Positions 55,585 through 63,983 of a stretch of 64,000 nucleotides of DNA are shown piece after piece; the first letter of the stretch is position 1, and every line of letters starts with the position of its first letter. The stretch comes from SKZT01 sp964478625. GTDB lineage: Bacteria > Desulfobacterota > Desulfobacteria > Desulfobacterales > SKZT01. Under the pieces are notes generated by a model that had not been told where the DNA came from, did not search any database, and saw nothing but the letters and a program-made list of their open reading frames with translations. Position numbers and translations under genes: made by a program. The stretch covers positions 1-64,000 of the forward strand of contig CAYZJH010000010.1 in the NCBI GenBank assembly GCA_964478625.1, read 5' to 3'.

Positions 55585-56472
55585 TTATACGCCCCGGATG
55601 GTATCTAATCTCAGCCTGATTGCGGCCTCAGTGACTGGGCCGGCAATGCCGTCAACTTTAAGACCCGCATCCGCCTGGAAATCTTTTACAGCCTTCCGGG
55701 TTTTGGGGCCGTAACGACCGTCAACAATAAGCTTTGGATCCGCACCCAGGTCATTGAGGGCTTCCTGAAGCCATTTGACATCATTATCTTCATCACTGGC
55801 TTTCCAAGGTTCTTCAGGCTGATCGGGATCCTTGACCATCGGCCATATTTTATTGAACCATGATTCGCGATCGGCAAGACCTATAAAACCACCGTTGATT
55901 CGCCTGGTTATGGTACGGATATCGTTTTTATCTGCAGACAGGTTCAATCGACCTTCTGTCCATTCATGGATAGCCGGTTTCAGGGCATGCTCAGGGGCAA
56001 TTACCAGATCTGGATTGTTTTCGAAATCAATTCCGCAGGCCGTTCCCGTTCGACGATGATTGCTTCGTCCGGTGGTTTGCATAACACCGTTTCCGCGGTA
56101 ACGAAAACCATCGCCAGGTTGTGTGTTGCCCAGTTCACGAGCTTTACGAGGATTGCCCAAACCATAGACCCGCTCGGCAATGGCCTCCGGCTTTCGGGCC
56201 AATTTTTCGGCTTCGGCAACTGTTACTGCTGCGGAATGCCGATTGACTCCAAATATCTCAACTAGTCGTGATGCCGAGTAATTCATGTTTTCGCGCAAAA
56301 TTGTAAACCCCCCGGTCTCGTGAAGGGCTTGCGCGAAAAAATGAGCGATGCGCAGCGGCGTGGTAATCCCGTGTTGCTCAAACAGTTCATTACCCTGGTG
56401 GATTGCCTCAAGGTAATTGCTGCGTGCATTGGGGGCGCAAATTCTGATTATTTCAACCAAATTGATCTTCAT
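55585..56472 (-). CDS. GH19-like lysozyme/chitinase with peptidoglycan-binding domain
   Basis: This 295-aa protein has a GH19-type catalytic domain. Catalytic Glu candidates are in HFFAQALHETGGF and later, and FRYRGNGVMQTTGRSNHRR has the loop typical of phage endolysins/chitinases. It is followed by a C-terminal PG_binding_1 domain (VKWLQEALNDLGADPKLIVDG, PKTRKAVKDFQADAGL). There is no signal peptide, so delivery is probably by lysis or by a tail-like particle. I choose ATG 56472 (SD AAGGA). It fits a tail-associated or cargo cell-wall hydrolase. The 148-base gap to 55436 shows nothing. Confidence 0.85.
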   Translation of the reverse strand: MKINLVEIIRICAPNARSNYLEAIHQGNELFEQHGITTPLRIAHFFAQALHETGGFTILRENMNYSASRLVEIFGVNRHSAAVTVAEAEKLARKPEAIAERVYGLGNPRKARELGNTQPGDGFRYRGNGVMQTTGRSNHRRTGTACGIDFENNPDLVIAPEHALKPAIHEWTEGRLNLSADKNDIRTITRRINGGFIGLADRESWFNKIWPMVKDPDQPEEPWKASDEDNDVKWLQEALNDLGADPKLIVDGRYGPKTRKAVKDFQADAGLKVDGIAGPVTEAAIRLRLDTIRGV

Positions 56473-56559
56473 GGTAAAATCCTTCCATTTTATCAATAGA
56501 CATTCTTTTAGCTCTTGTGATGGATCTCTTTAAAAAGGATCATGATATGCCAAGAAGGG

Positions 56560-56604
56560 AATGCCGGAATCCGGAAAGAATCCGATAGTCCGGATGCCGG
56601 CATT
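56560..56604. terminator. Hairpin after serine protease gene (weak)
   Basis: aatgccgg plus ccgga (56560-56574) pair with tccgg plus ccggcatt (56589-56604). It lies downstream of the protease stop at 56680 on the minus strand, but the tail there (cccttcttgg) is not U-rich, so termination is only possible. Confidence 0.4.
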
Positions 56605-56679
56605 TGAAGGGCTTCCAGCCTGATCAACTTTTCTCAAAACGCAGGATAAGAGCCTATAAAAGATTTTTATTGACCGGAG

Positions 56680-57726
56680 TTACAGGATTTGCTGAGCCAC
56701 CTCAACTCGAAGTAACGAACGTACGTTTTCAATCTGGTTGACAATGGTGGCCACAGAAGATCCGGCAAAAAGCAGTCCTACCGCGACATGATCCAGAGTG
56801 GTCACCAGAGAACCTGAATCGCCACCAGCCGAGATATTGGTGGTTACAATCTGGTCAATGAAACGGGCGACTCTCCCGCCACCAAATCCCACATCGATCG
56901 TGGCATTGACTGCCGTGATTCTACCGGTTGTATAGTTTGTTGTACGACCGGTCTTTTGGACAAGTGTCCCTACTGTTACGTTCGCTTTTCGGCGCCAGCC
57001 CCGAACATTTCCGGTCCAGAAAATTTCACGGTCCAGATCATGGAACTGCCCCTCGGCAACAGCTGCATCAACAAGATTGTTATGCTGTGTCAGAGGGGTG
57101 GGGGGACTGAATGTTATGGGGACAAACCTGCTCAGACGGGCAATACGATCTGTCGGATCTACTCCTCCATCAAAAGGACCCGGTTGGAGAATCGGATCAC
57201 CAAGAGAAGCGTTGTTACTGTCGGCCAGAACGTGATTATTGCTCAGAATATAGAACCTGGGTGGAATGCCGATGCCATGGGCCGGCGGACTGGTTGCACC
57301 CCCGGGAAGAATATCGTATACACAGGTGGCGATAGTACCGGCTGTGATCTTATAATGCCCAACGCTGTAGCCGCCTTTGGCAGGACGGCTTCGTCTGGCA
57401 AGGGTCTGAACGCCTGTCTCCAGTGGCTCGCTTTCTCCGGCAAAAGGATAGCCTATTGCTAACACATCCGTTTGCATGTCCGCCAATTTGGTCGGAATGA
57501 GGTCGGAAGAACTCAGTTGGCTTTTTTCCAACTTGTGGGTTACCAGAACTACCAGGGCGGGTTCACCTGTAGGTTGACCTTTTTTCCACTTGACACCCAC
57601 ACCCATGCCAACCACATTCGCGCCTTGATGTGACGGCTCTAAAAATTCCCCAACAGCAGCAGTGTAGGCTTTCTGTGCTTCCGCCATGGCTGCTGCGGTT
57701 AATTCCATTTTAGTTTCCTGTTTCAT
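56680..57726 (-). CDS. Trypsin-like serine protease with N-terminal propeptide-like domain
   Basis: This 348-aa protein has residues 37-95 forming an N-terminal domain (NVVGMGVGVKWKKG, LVVLVTHKLEK, ADMQTDVLAIG) and a chymotrypsin-fold domain. The triad is H165 (YILSNNHVLAD), D220 (HNNLVDAAVAEG) and S304 (SAGGDSGSLV). It lacks a signal peptide. The N-terminal domain is closely similar to the small protein encoded just upstream. SD AAGGAG precedes the ATG at 57726. It is probably an exported effector or a particle-associated protease. Confidence 0.9.
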   Translation of the reverse strand: MKQETKMELTAAAMAEAQKAYTAAVGEFLEPSHQGANVVGMGVGVKWKKGQPTGEPALVVLVTHKLEKSQLSSSDLIPTKLADMQTDVLAIGYPFAGESEPLETGVQTLARRSRPAKGGYSVGHYKITAGTIATCVYDILPGGATSPPAHGIGIPPRFYILSNNHVLADSNNASLGDPILQPGPFDGGVDPTDRIARLSRFVPITFSPPTPLTQHNNLVDAAVAEGQFHDLDREIFWTGNVRGWRRKANVTVGTLVQKTGRTTNYTTGRITAVNATIDVGFGGGRVARFIDQIVTTNISAGGDSGSLVTTLDHVAVGLLFAGSSVATIVNQIENVRSLLRVEVAQQIL

Positions 57727-57751
57727 GGCATTTTCTCCTTATGGTATTTTT

Positions 57752-57985
57752 TTAAAGTTGCTCTGTTTGTATGGTGACGACACCGATTTCTTCCACGTCA
57801 GTCTCGTATCCATCTAAGGACTTGGGGATGATTTCATGAACTTTCAATGCATTTTCTGGTACTTTATGGGTCACAAAAACCTTTATGACTTTTTTGCGCG
57901 CTTTTTCCCCGATTCCTATGCCCGTGACGTTGGGCAGACGTAAAATTTTTTCTTCGTGTTTCATCTTAGCTGCCTCGATGCTCAT
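57752..57985 (-). CDS. Free-standing propeptide-like small protein
   Basis: This 77-aa protein reads PNVTGIGIGEKARKK, IKVFVTHKVPENAL, IIPKSLDGYETDVEEIG. It lines up with residues 37-92 of the adjacent protease (NVVGMGVG, VVLVTHKLEKSQL, DLIPTKLADMQTDVLAIG). ATG 57985 has a strong SD (AGGAGG). It could act as an inhibitor, chaperone or structural mimic of the protease prodomain; this is inference. It is encoded 25 bases before the protease gene. Confidence 0.75.
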   Translation of the reverse strand: MSIEAAKMKHEEKILRLPNVTGIGIGEKARKKVIKVFVTHKVPENALKVHEIIPKSLDGYETDVEEIGVVTIQTEQL

Positions 57986-58062
57986 TATCGGCACCTCCTT
58001 TTTTATCCGACATCTCACATGAAAGTTAATGATTGGAAAAACCCTTGAACCAGCCGGTTCAT

Positions 58063-58524
58063 TTACTTTTGTTCAGTCAATTTTTTGGGAAGGACAGTTA
58101 TACTAACAGATTTGCCGGAAAAGACACCCCGCAGGATATCATCGGGGAGAGTGGCCAGGGGTTCATCCGCCTGATAGAAGACCTTCAGACGGTATGTTCC
58201 CGGCTTCACGGGCTCATACCACTCAAAAAGATCATAAGATTTTGTGATGCTTCCACCCGGTGGCAGATAACCATAGTCCGAGGGCGAAGAGAAATCCCGC
58301 TGATAGTCCACCTCATTGACAAAAGCGGGTGAATCGTTTTCGGGATTCAGCAGTTGTATGTAAATTTCGCGGCTGAGGCTGTTCAAATAACCAATTGCCA
58401 GGCGTCGGTTGATCATGACAGGCTCCGATCCCCTGTTGACAACATCGATTCGGATAGGACAAGGCCGGCCCAGATAAATGGGTTCCGAAGGCAAACTGAA
58501 TTCAATACTTAATGGCATATCCAT
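58063..58524 (-). CDS. Beta-sandwich hypothetical protein
   Basis: This 153-aa protein has alternating strands (PIRIDVVNRGSEPVMINRR, REIYIQLLNPEND, TYRLKVFYQADEP) typical of immunoglobulin-like or protease-inhibitor-like (BsuPI/chagasin-type) sandwich domains. No specific family is recognised. ATG 58524 follows SD AGGAG. It lies between the HExxH protein gene and the propeptide-like gene, so a role as inhibitor or adaptor is possible but unproven. It has no signal peptide. Confidence 0.6.
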   Translation of the reverse strand: MDMPLSIEFSLPSEPIYLGRPCPIRIDVVNRGSEPVMINRRLAIGYLNSLSREIYIQLLNPENDSPAFVNEVDYQRDFSSPSDYGYLPPGGSITKSYDLFEWYEPVKPGTYRLKVFYQADEPLATLPDDILRGVFSGKSVSITVLPKKLTEQK

Positions 58525-58553
58525 AAAGGTGACTCCTGTTGGGTTGGTATGAT

Positions 58554-59711
58554 TTAAGGACCAGCGCCGGGCGGTGCGGCCACGGCATTGTAGGCATTCA
58601 TGGTCGCTTGATGGGTGGCTTGAGTGGCTGCCGATGCCGCATTGAAACGCCGGCGTACTTCATTGCGGACCTGTTGGAAACGGCCCCAGTTGGCTGCCTG
58701 GTCTGCTGCAGGCATAAGATTCCAGTGATGCAGTGCGCGACGGGCATCATCCATCATTCCAGCCATGGATTCCAGAAACATACCATGGCTGATGATTTCT
58801 ACGGCTTCTGCCAAAAACTCCCTGACGTTTTGATTTAAAATACCGGCCCGACGCTGGCGTACGTGTTCCAATTCGTGGGCGATGGTATGCACAAGGCCCG
58901 CATAGCCTTGATTAAAACCGTTGGGTCCGATCCGAACCCTCGAATCGCCCGGAATAGGTCCTGATGTCACCGCATTGCTCCCAACCAGGGTAGGATCGTA
59001 GCGAATACTGATCAGGCCGAGGGTGGGCATGTTATGACCGTCGATAATCATCCAGATGGCAGCATTGCGAAGGCCTTCGGCAATCATTTCCAAAACGATG
59101 GTTCGAAGCGTAAAAAGTCCAACCTTGCCATCGACGGTCAGCCGAAAATCGGCTTGCCATTCACAGATCATATGAATGGTTTCTTCGTTCATTGTACCGG
59201 TGACCGTGGCACCGACGATATCCTGGATGTGACGGATTCGCCTTGTGCTATACCGTTGGGTATTGTAGTCGATGGCTGCCTGAACCTCGGCATCCGTGAG
59301 GGGAGTATAGGTGCCGACACGCCCGGGGGGAACGCGAGCAAGGTCTTTTTGTATACCAGGTTTGATCATGGTGAAAGAATTGACATCTATTCTTCGGGCT
59401 TGAACAGGCGTTTCTTCTTCCTCATCGATCTGTCTTCGTAAAAAACCGTGTTGCCCGAATTTCATTAATTTGTTTATCGGCCATTGAATTATCGGTTCAT
59501 TTCGGCTGGTTAAAAAACCCGTTCGAATTTTTTGCGGAACCGCACCGGATTCAAGCAGCCGAATCATCGCCTGATTGCCAACGGCATAGTGATATTGGCC
59601 AAGCGCTGCAGACGGGCTTTTTGTTTTAAAGTCTGCGGGCGTTTGGGTTTTCTTTGTGATCGTTGGATGTGATCCTTCCTTTTGCTTTAATACTTTAATC
59701 CTGGAGGCCAT
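58554..59711 (-). CDS. HExxH metalloprotease-like protein with peptidoglycan-binding domain
   Basis: This 385-aa protein has an N-terminal motif LGQYHYAVGNQAMIRLL (about 37-53) of the VGNQAxxRLL type seen in DUF4157-like proteins of contractile-injection loci. A PG_binding_1-like segment follows (160-205: RHIQDIVGATVTGTMNEET). The zinc motif is HTIAHELEHVRQ (H279-E280-x2-H283), with possible third ligand E298 or E302. There is no signal peptide. It is likely a secreted effector or processing peptidase. It begins a transcription unit after the bidirectional terminator at 59775. Confidence 0.82.
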   Translation of the reverse strand: MASRIKVLKQKEGSHPTITKKTQTPADFKTKSPSAALGQYHYAVGNQAMIRLLESGAVPQKIRTGFLTSRNEPIIQWPINKLMKFGQHGFLRRQIDEEEETPVQARRIDVNSFTMIKPGIQKDLARVPPGRVGTYTPLTDAEVQAAIDYNTQRYSTRRIRHIQDIVGATVTGTMNEETIHMICEWQADFRLTVDGKVGLFTLRTIVLEMIAEGLRNAAIWMIIDGHNMPTLGLISIRYDPTLVGSNAVTSGPIPGDSRVRIGPNGFNQGYAGLVHTIAHELEHVRQRRAGILNQNVREFLAEAVEIISHGMFLESMAGMMDDARRALHHWNLMPAADQAANWGRFQQVRNEVRRRFNAASAATQATHQATMNAYNAVAAPPGAGP

Positions 59712-59774
59712 AATCGTATCCTTTGATAAAATAATGATTCAAAACGATTTGTTTTTGCCTGGTATGTACTGAAA

Positions 59775-59809
59775 AATAAAAGCCATGTCCGGCGGACATG
59801 GCTTTTATT
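59775..59809. terminator. Perfect 16-bp bidirectional terminator-like hairpin
   Basis: aataaaagccatgtcc (59775-59790) pairs exactly with ggacatggcttttatt (59794-59809) around ggc. A/T-runs on both sides suit termination in both directions. It separates the tail-like genes (60115-63983) from the effector-like genes (58554 and below). The rest of the 59712-60114 gap shows only short, unconvincing ORFs. Confidence 0.85.
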
Positions 59810-60114
59810 AACGGGGAAAACATTCTGCTAAACTCTTGATTCACTCCCGCAAGCCAATTATTTCAAGCTTTTTGGGTTAAAGCAGTTCAAGAAAGATGAA
59901 TGCCTGATGAATCTGAATTTAGGGAAAACCTGCTGAACACGATAATATGTTTCACCTTCATCCGGACAACTTTGGTACTATGTATCACCCTAATCGCGTG
60001 GTTATCGTTGCTCAAATATCCTCCTGTATATTTTGTCCTGAAAGATTCCTTCCCCGGCGGATCAACATTGTCCAACTTTTTGACATAAACAAATCCTTGA
60101 TCTTGCCTGCATTA

Positions 60115-60543
60115 TTATTCTCCGGGTGTTGTCAGAACAGAGACATCGATCATATGGATACCCGCACGAACCGTTTGAACCGTGTCGACAATTTTGTTGC
60201 CTGAGGTATCCAGCTCAAAAACCTTGACAAAAGTTGGTGTTTCACCCTCACCGTTGATCTTTTCGACTTTTTCCTGGAACTTTTTTTTGATTCTTGGTCT
60301 GGGATAGCTTTCCATCAATTTTGTCATTTCTTCCTTTGTCAGCTTTTTGCATTTCTTATCTTTTTCAACCTGTTTGATAAAATCGGACGGGGCTTTAAGT
60401 TGTATAATTGCTTCTTCTGCTCCATCTTTTACAATAATGAATCGGTAATCGTGACCCTCTAAAGTTTTCGGGACAACCAATTCCGCCTGGCCTCCGGTTA
60501 AGGGGTTGACCAGTAAATCCACTCGAAAATATGCCGTCACCAT
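60115..60543 (-). CDS. Hypothetical protein of tail-like locus, 142 aa
   Basis: This protein has an N-terminal beta part (AYFRVDLLVNPLTGGQAEL), a charged helical middle (VEKDKKCKKLTKEEMTKLM) and a beta C-terminus ending SVLTTPGE. ATG 60543 follows SD GGAGG. No family is recognised. It starts nine bases after the tail-fibre gene, so it may be a chaperone or accessory for fibre assembly, as small genes in this position often are. This is inference. Confidence 0.6.
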   Translation of the reverse strand: MVTAYFRVDLLVNPLTGGQAELVVPKTLEGHDYRFIIVKDGAEEAIIQLKAPSDFIKQVEKDKKCKKLTKEEMTKLMESYPRPRIKKKFQEKVEKINGEGETPTFVKVFELDTSGNKIVDTVQTVRAGIHMIDVSVLTTPGE

Positions 60544-60552
60544 GACCACCTC

Positions 60553-62298
60553 CTATTGGATATTTACAAACACGGAAATATATCCGGTTCCCTTTTTCAA
60601 AGGTTCAAGTGCTTTGCCGATAATCGTGCCGATCTTTGGATTGGTTGCCTTCTTTGCATGGCCTGAATTGCGGGAAGTGGTCAACAGGTCGCCAACCTCT
60701 ATCGGGGCCTCGGAAGCGTCAACCTTGCAGTGAGCGAACGTTCCTAAGGTCACAACAAATAAATTCCCCCCATCAGGAATAACGGTGGGATCATCCGGTT
60801 CACTGCGGGTATCCGGTTCATCAGGAGGCGGGGTGGCCTCTTTTACGACAATGCCGATGACCTTCGGGTCATCTTCCTTGTCGGCCAATGTGACTTCAGT
60901 TACCGGAATAAGATTGTTATCCCCCTGAAATCGAACAACGCCGGTGGATTTTAATCTGACCACATCTCCTGTGCGAAGAGTCCTTCCGCTGGCATTTACG
61001 AAGGTATCGGCAATGTATCCGATTTTTGTTCCGGTGAAACGTGCAGTCCCATTTACGGTCATGGTGTCGACACCGCTGGCCGCTGAAAGTACCAGAGCTT
61101 GATAGTTGCCGAGGACCGGCCATATAAAGAGACATGCTTGGGTTCCCCCGCTGACATTAGGGTTTTCCTGGGCCGAGATAAATACGGACTGGTTTTTACC
61201 GGGTTCACGTCCAAAATAATGGCTGGCGGACCCGCTGGATTCAGCTAATCTGGCAGTAGGCGAGTTTGAGGCTCTTCGGACATCCAGGCTGCCAATGATT
61301 GTGCCGCCCGAGTTCGGAAGAGCACCTGTTTGACTTGCCGTAACCCCATGAGGATTGTTTGTGGCACTGGAGTGGTTTTCTCCAATCAAAATTCGTTTGG
61401 TCGTATCGTTGGGGGTAATGGTAATCGAATTTCCAGCAACCAGGTCGATATTCCCCCCTGGGTTTGAAACACCGTCCACACTTGAAACAGCCCCCACATC
61501 CGCCGCCGTGGTCTTGTGGGGATTTGTGCCGTCATTCATGTCGAGTGTGCTGTGCCTGATTTTTGCACCATCACCCCCGTCGTGGTCATGAGCATTTCCA
61601 TTGGTGACCAGCTTTCCCCGTGTTGCTGCATCGAGTTTGTTTTCACCGACAGTATTATTGGCAATCTTGGCACTGGTAACAGCCAGATTTTCAATGGTGC
61701 GATTGGATACGGCATTATCAGCCAATTTTTGTTCAGTGACCGAACCGTTTACCAGTTCACCGCTTCCGACTGACCGGGGTGACAGGCTTGAACCGGCAAA
61801 CTGACGAAGTCCGGCATCAAAGAAATCACCATTGTTACCGGGAACATGACCACCGCTGTCAAGGGTGAAATTGGCCAGACGCACGACACTCCCATCTCCG
61901 GGAGGGGGTGAACCGGGAGGTACATTGATTACCTGGATCTGTGGAGTTTCCGAAACACGGGTATTGCCGGTCACTCCGGTAGCGGTGGTCGGATCGGTTT
62001 CCTCTTCAGCGTAGCTGATAGTGATATAAATGTCACCTGTTGAAAATGCGTTAAGATCCATCTCCCGGTCGGAGTCCAGAACCATTTCGCGTCCTTCGCG
62101 ATCAATTGCTGTTCCTGCTTCAATTGTTATGTGGTTATCTCCGGATTTTTTGACCCTAAGCCCATCCGCTACTCCAAAGGTGTGCAGGATCCTGTTATGT
62201 CGCCGTCGCATATCGAGATGATATTTTTGTTCATCCGTAAAGTCGGCTTCAACCAGAAATTGATGGTCGAAATAATGAAGTCTCTTGATATCAGTCAT
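60553..62298 (-). CDS. Tail-fibre-like protein
   Basis: This 581-aa protein has an N-terminus (RLHYFDHQFLVEADFTDEQ) of the type found in contractile-tail accessory proteins. A repetitive central region has short repeats (GSGELVNGSVTEQKL, NRTIENLAVTSAKIANNTV) and NPHKTTAADVGA / NPHGVTASQTGA units typical of tail fibres. The C-terminal domain ends GTIIGKALEPLKKGTGYIS. It probably gives receptor specificity to a particle. The ATG overlaps the preceding gene by four bases (ATGA), indicating coupling. Confidence 0.8.
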   Translation of the reverse strand: MTDIKRLHYFDHQFLVEADFTDEQKYHLDMRRRHNRILHTFGVADGLRVKKSGDNHITIEAGTAIDREGREMVLDSDREMDLNAFSTGDIYITISYAEEETDPTTATGVTGNTRVSETPQIQVINVPPGSPPPGDGSVVRLANFTLDSGGHVPGNNGDFFDAGLRQFAGSSLSPRSVGSGELVNGSVTEQKLADNAVSNRTIENLAVTSAKIANNTVGENKLDAATRGKLVTNGNAHDHDGGDGAKIRHSTLDMNDGTNPHKTTAADVGAVSSVDGVSNPGGNIDLVAGNSITITPNDTTKRILIGENHSSATNNPHGVTASQTGALPNSGGTIIGSLDVRRASNSPTARLAESSGSASHYFGREPGKNQSVFISAQENPNVSGGTQACLFIWPVLGNYQALVLSAASGVDTMTVNGTARFTGTKIGYIADTFVNASGRTLRTGDVVRLKSTGVVRFQGDNNLIPVTEVTLADKEDDPKVIGIVVKEATPPPDEPDTRSEPDDPTVIPDGGNLFVVTLGTFAHCKVDASEAPIEVGDLLTTSRNSGHAKKATNPKIGTIIGKALEPLKKGTGYISVFVNIQ

Positions 62299-62990
62299 GG
62301 TACTTTCTCCTCTTCTTTTGGGAGTTGCCCCAGGAGGGTGTCTACTCCGATGGTGGAACGAACTCCTATCTGCATGGTCGAATGCTCGAAATCTAAATCA
62401 TAGGTAGTGTGGGCTGGTTTTTCCTGCTCAATGAGTGCCGTCACAATCTGATATTGCCGCTGTAACGTGGATGGATCCGGATTGGGAATTGTCACACTCA
62501 CTCGGAAATGGTGAGGGGCACTACCGCTAATCTGAGTGTCCTTTCCGATGGTGGAATGAACCCCGATTTGAAATATGGTATCCTCTGCTTCGGTGATTAT
62601 CGGTTCCAGGCCGGTATAAATGCTCAGAAGCTCGGCCAGATTTTGTTTTGTACCCCTTCTCCTGTAGAGAGGTACGATTCTGGCCAGAAATTCCCGCTGC
62701 TGTTCCAGAGTCCAGTCTGCTCGCAAACTGAGTGATACCCATCCGGCCAGCCACTGTAAAAATTCCAGAGTAGGTGTTTGTGCAGGATCAAAGATTTTCG
62801 GAATATCAGCAATAATTTCTTCCAGACCCTGAAATGGCTCGATCTCACTACCCGACAGTCCGGTAAGAATTTGTTCGAACGCAAGAAGGAATCTTCCGAC
62901 AAAGGGTGCAAGTTCTTCTCTGTTTTTTTCACTGTAAATTGCCGGCAGATATTTTAAATAACTGCTCGTTTTTGTTGGATCAACTGCCAT
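62295..62990 (-). CDS. Phage tail protein I-like / baseplate protein
   Basis: This 231-aa protein has the P2 gpI-like/eCIS baseplate pattern: YLPAIYSEKNREELAPFVGRF early, FDPAQTPTLEFLQWLAGWV near residue 85, REFLARIVPLYRRRGTKQNL near 115, and beta-rich C-terminal repeats (IGVHSTIGKDTQ, IGVRSTIGVDTL). It joins baseplate J to the fibre. I choose ATG 62990 (SD GAGGAG). It sits between the J-like and fibre genes as in phage P2 and eCIS. Confidence 0.85.
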   Translation of the reverse strand: MAVDPTKTSSYLKYLPAIYSEKNREELAPFVGRFLLAFEQILTGLSGSEIEPFQGLEEIIADIPKIFDPAQTPTLEFLQWLAGWVSLSLRADWTLEQQREFLARIVPLYRRRGTKQNLAELLSIYTGLEPIITEAEDTIFQIGVHSTIGKDTQISGSAPHHFRVSVTIPNPDPSTLQRQYQIVTALIEQEKPAHTTYDLDFEHSTMQIGVRSTIGVDTLLGQLPKEEEKVP

Positions 62991-63059
62991 GATTTCTCCT
63001 CTGTTGCGTTTGGACAGGCACGAAAAAAAATATCCTGTCCGGAACAAAAAACTGTCCTT

Positions 63060-63983
63060 TCAGCCCCCGGCAAGGACAGTCACATCAGTCGTGGTCATCC
63101 GGAGATCCACCAGTTCATAGGGTTTGACCTCTAGTCCAACCAGATCGCCTTCATCGTTTCGGATCATCCGTCCTGATTTGAGACTCGACAGACCAACTGA
63201 TGCGACAAAATCGACCCCTTGAAGCTTGTCCAGGAGATGATAAATTTCTGAGACGAAGATATTACGTCCAAACGGCCACCCGTTTTTATTGATTGTTCCG
63301 GGCAACGGATACAAAAAATTTTGAAGTGCCTGAACGACCCTCTCCTGAATACCGGCCCCTGTTTCTTCGGGCAAACGCTCATCAGGTTTTAAAACGATGG
63401 TTGTTTGAATGCCGACGGTCAAATAAAAGGGTGGAACCACATGAAGCAGCGTGGTCAAAAGCCTTCGAGGATTCAGAGCCTCGGTAACAGTATGAATAAT
63501 ATCGCTGATCTCATGCTCATATCCAGTAAGGGGAACAACGATGAGGCTGATATGTCCTTCAATTTCACTTTCAAGATCCATTGATAAATTTCGCACCGGC
63601 ACACAATGAACTCGCGCAACCCGCTGGTCTGCTTCTAAAGCCAGTTTTTCAAAATCTTCACATGTTATTGCACGCTCGCGTTTTCTTAAAGCCAGTACCG
63701 TCTGACGTATATCCCAAGCAAGGTGTTCCGGACTTAGGCCGGATGGCTGCCAAGCCGGACCGTTTAACAGTTTTAAAAAGACGCGGATGTTGTTGTCCGA
63801 TACCCGGTTCAAGCGATAGATCAACATTTCCGTCAGGTATGCAAACATTTCCAGGATTGTGATTCCAGGATCCGATGGGTTATGATTGGTCCATTCGGGT
63901 TCATAGGTGGGAATCAGGGCCAAAGCCTCTTCCATGAGGTCGGCAAACTGACGATTGTCCAGATTGGGAAGTTGAATCGGCAT
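63060..63983 (-). CDS. Baseplate J-like protein
   Basis: This 307-aa protein matches the baseplate-assembly J family found in phage tails and extracellular contractile injection systems: LIPTYEPEWTNHNPSDPGITILEMFAYLTEML near the start, FLKLLNGPAWQPSG, and an N-terminal cap plus internal beta domain. ATG 63983 is near the window edge; the gene is complete. The upstream partners (sheath, tube, gp25-like, ATPase) would lie to the right of the window. It confirms a contractile-tail-like locus. Confidence 0.85.
   Translation of the reverse strand: MPIQLPNLDNRQFADLMEEALALIPTYEPEWTNHNPSDPGITILEMFAYLTEMLIYRLNRVSDNNIRVFLKLLNGPAWQPSGLSPEHLAWDIRQTVLALRKRERAITCEDFEKLALEADQRVARVHCVPVRNLSMDLESEIEGHISLIVVPLTGYEHEISDIIHTVTEALNPRRLLTTLLHVVPPFYLTVGIQTTIVLKPDERLPEETGAGIQERVVQALQNFLYPLPGTINKNGWPFGRNIFVSEIYHLLDKLQGVDFVASVGLSSLKSGRMIRNDEGDLVGLEVKPYELVDLRMTTTDVTVLAGG

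Noticed and set aside
59900..60088. 62-aa plus-strand ORF with a hydrophobic segment
   Set aside because: No good SD, opposite to all neighbours, overlapped by another short ORF on the minus strand; could be a small membrane protein but there is no support.
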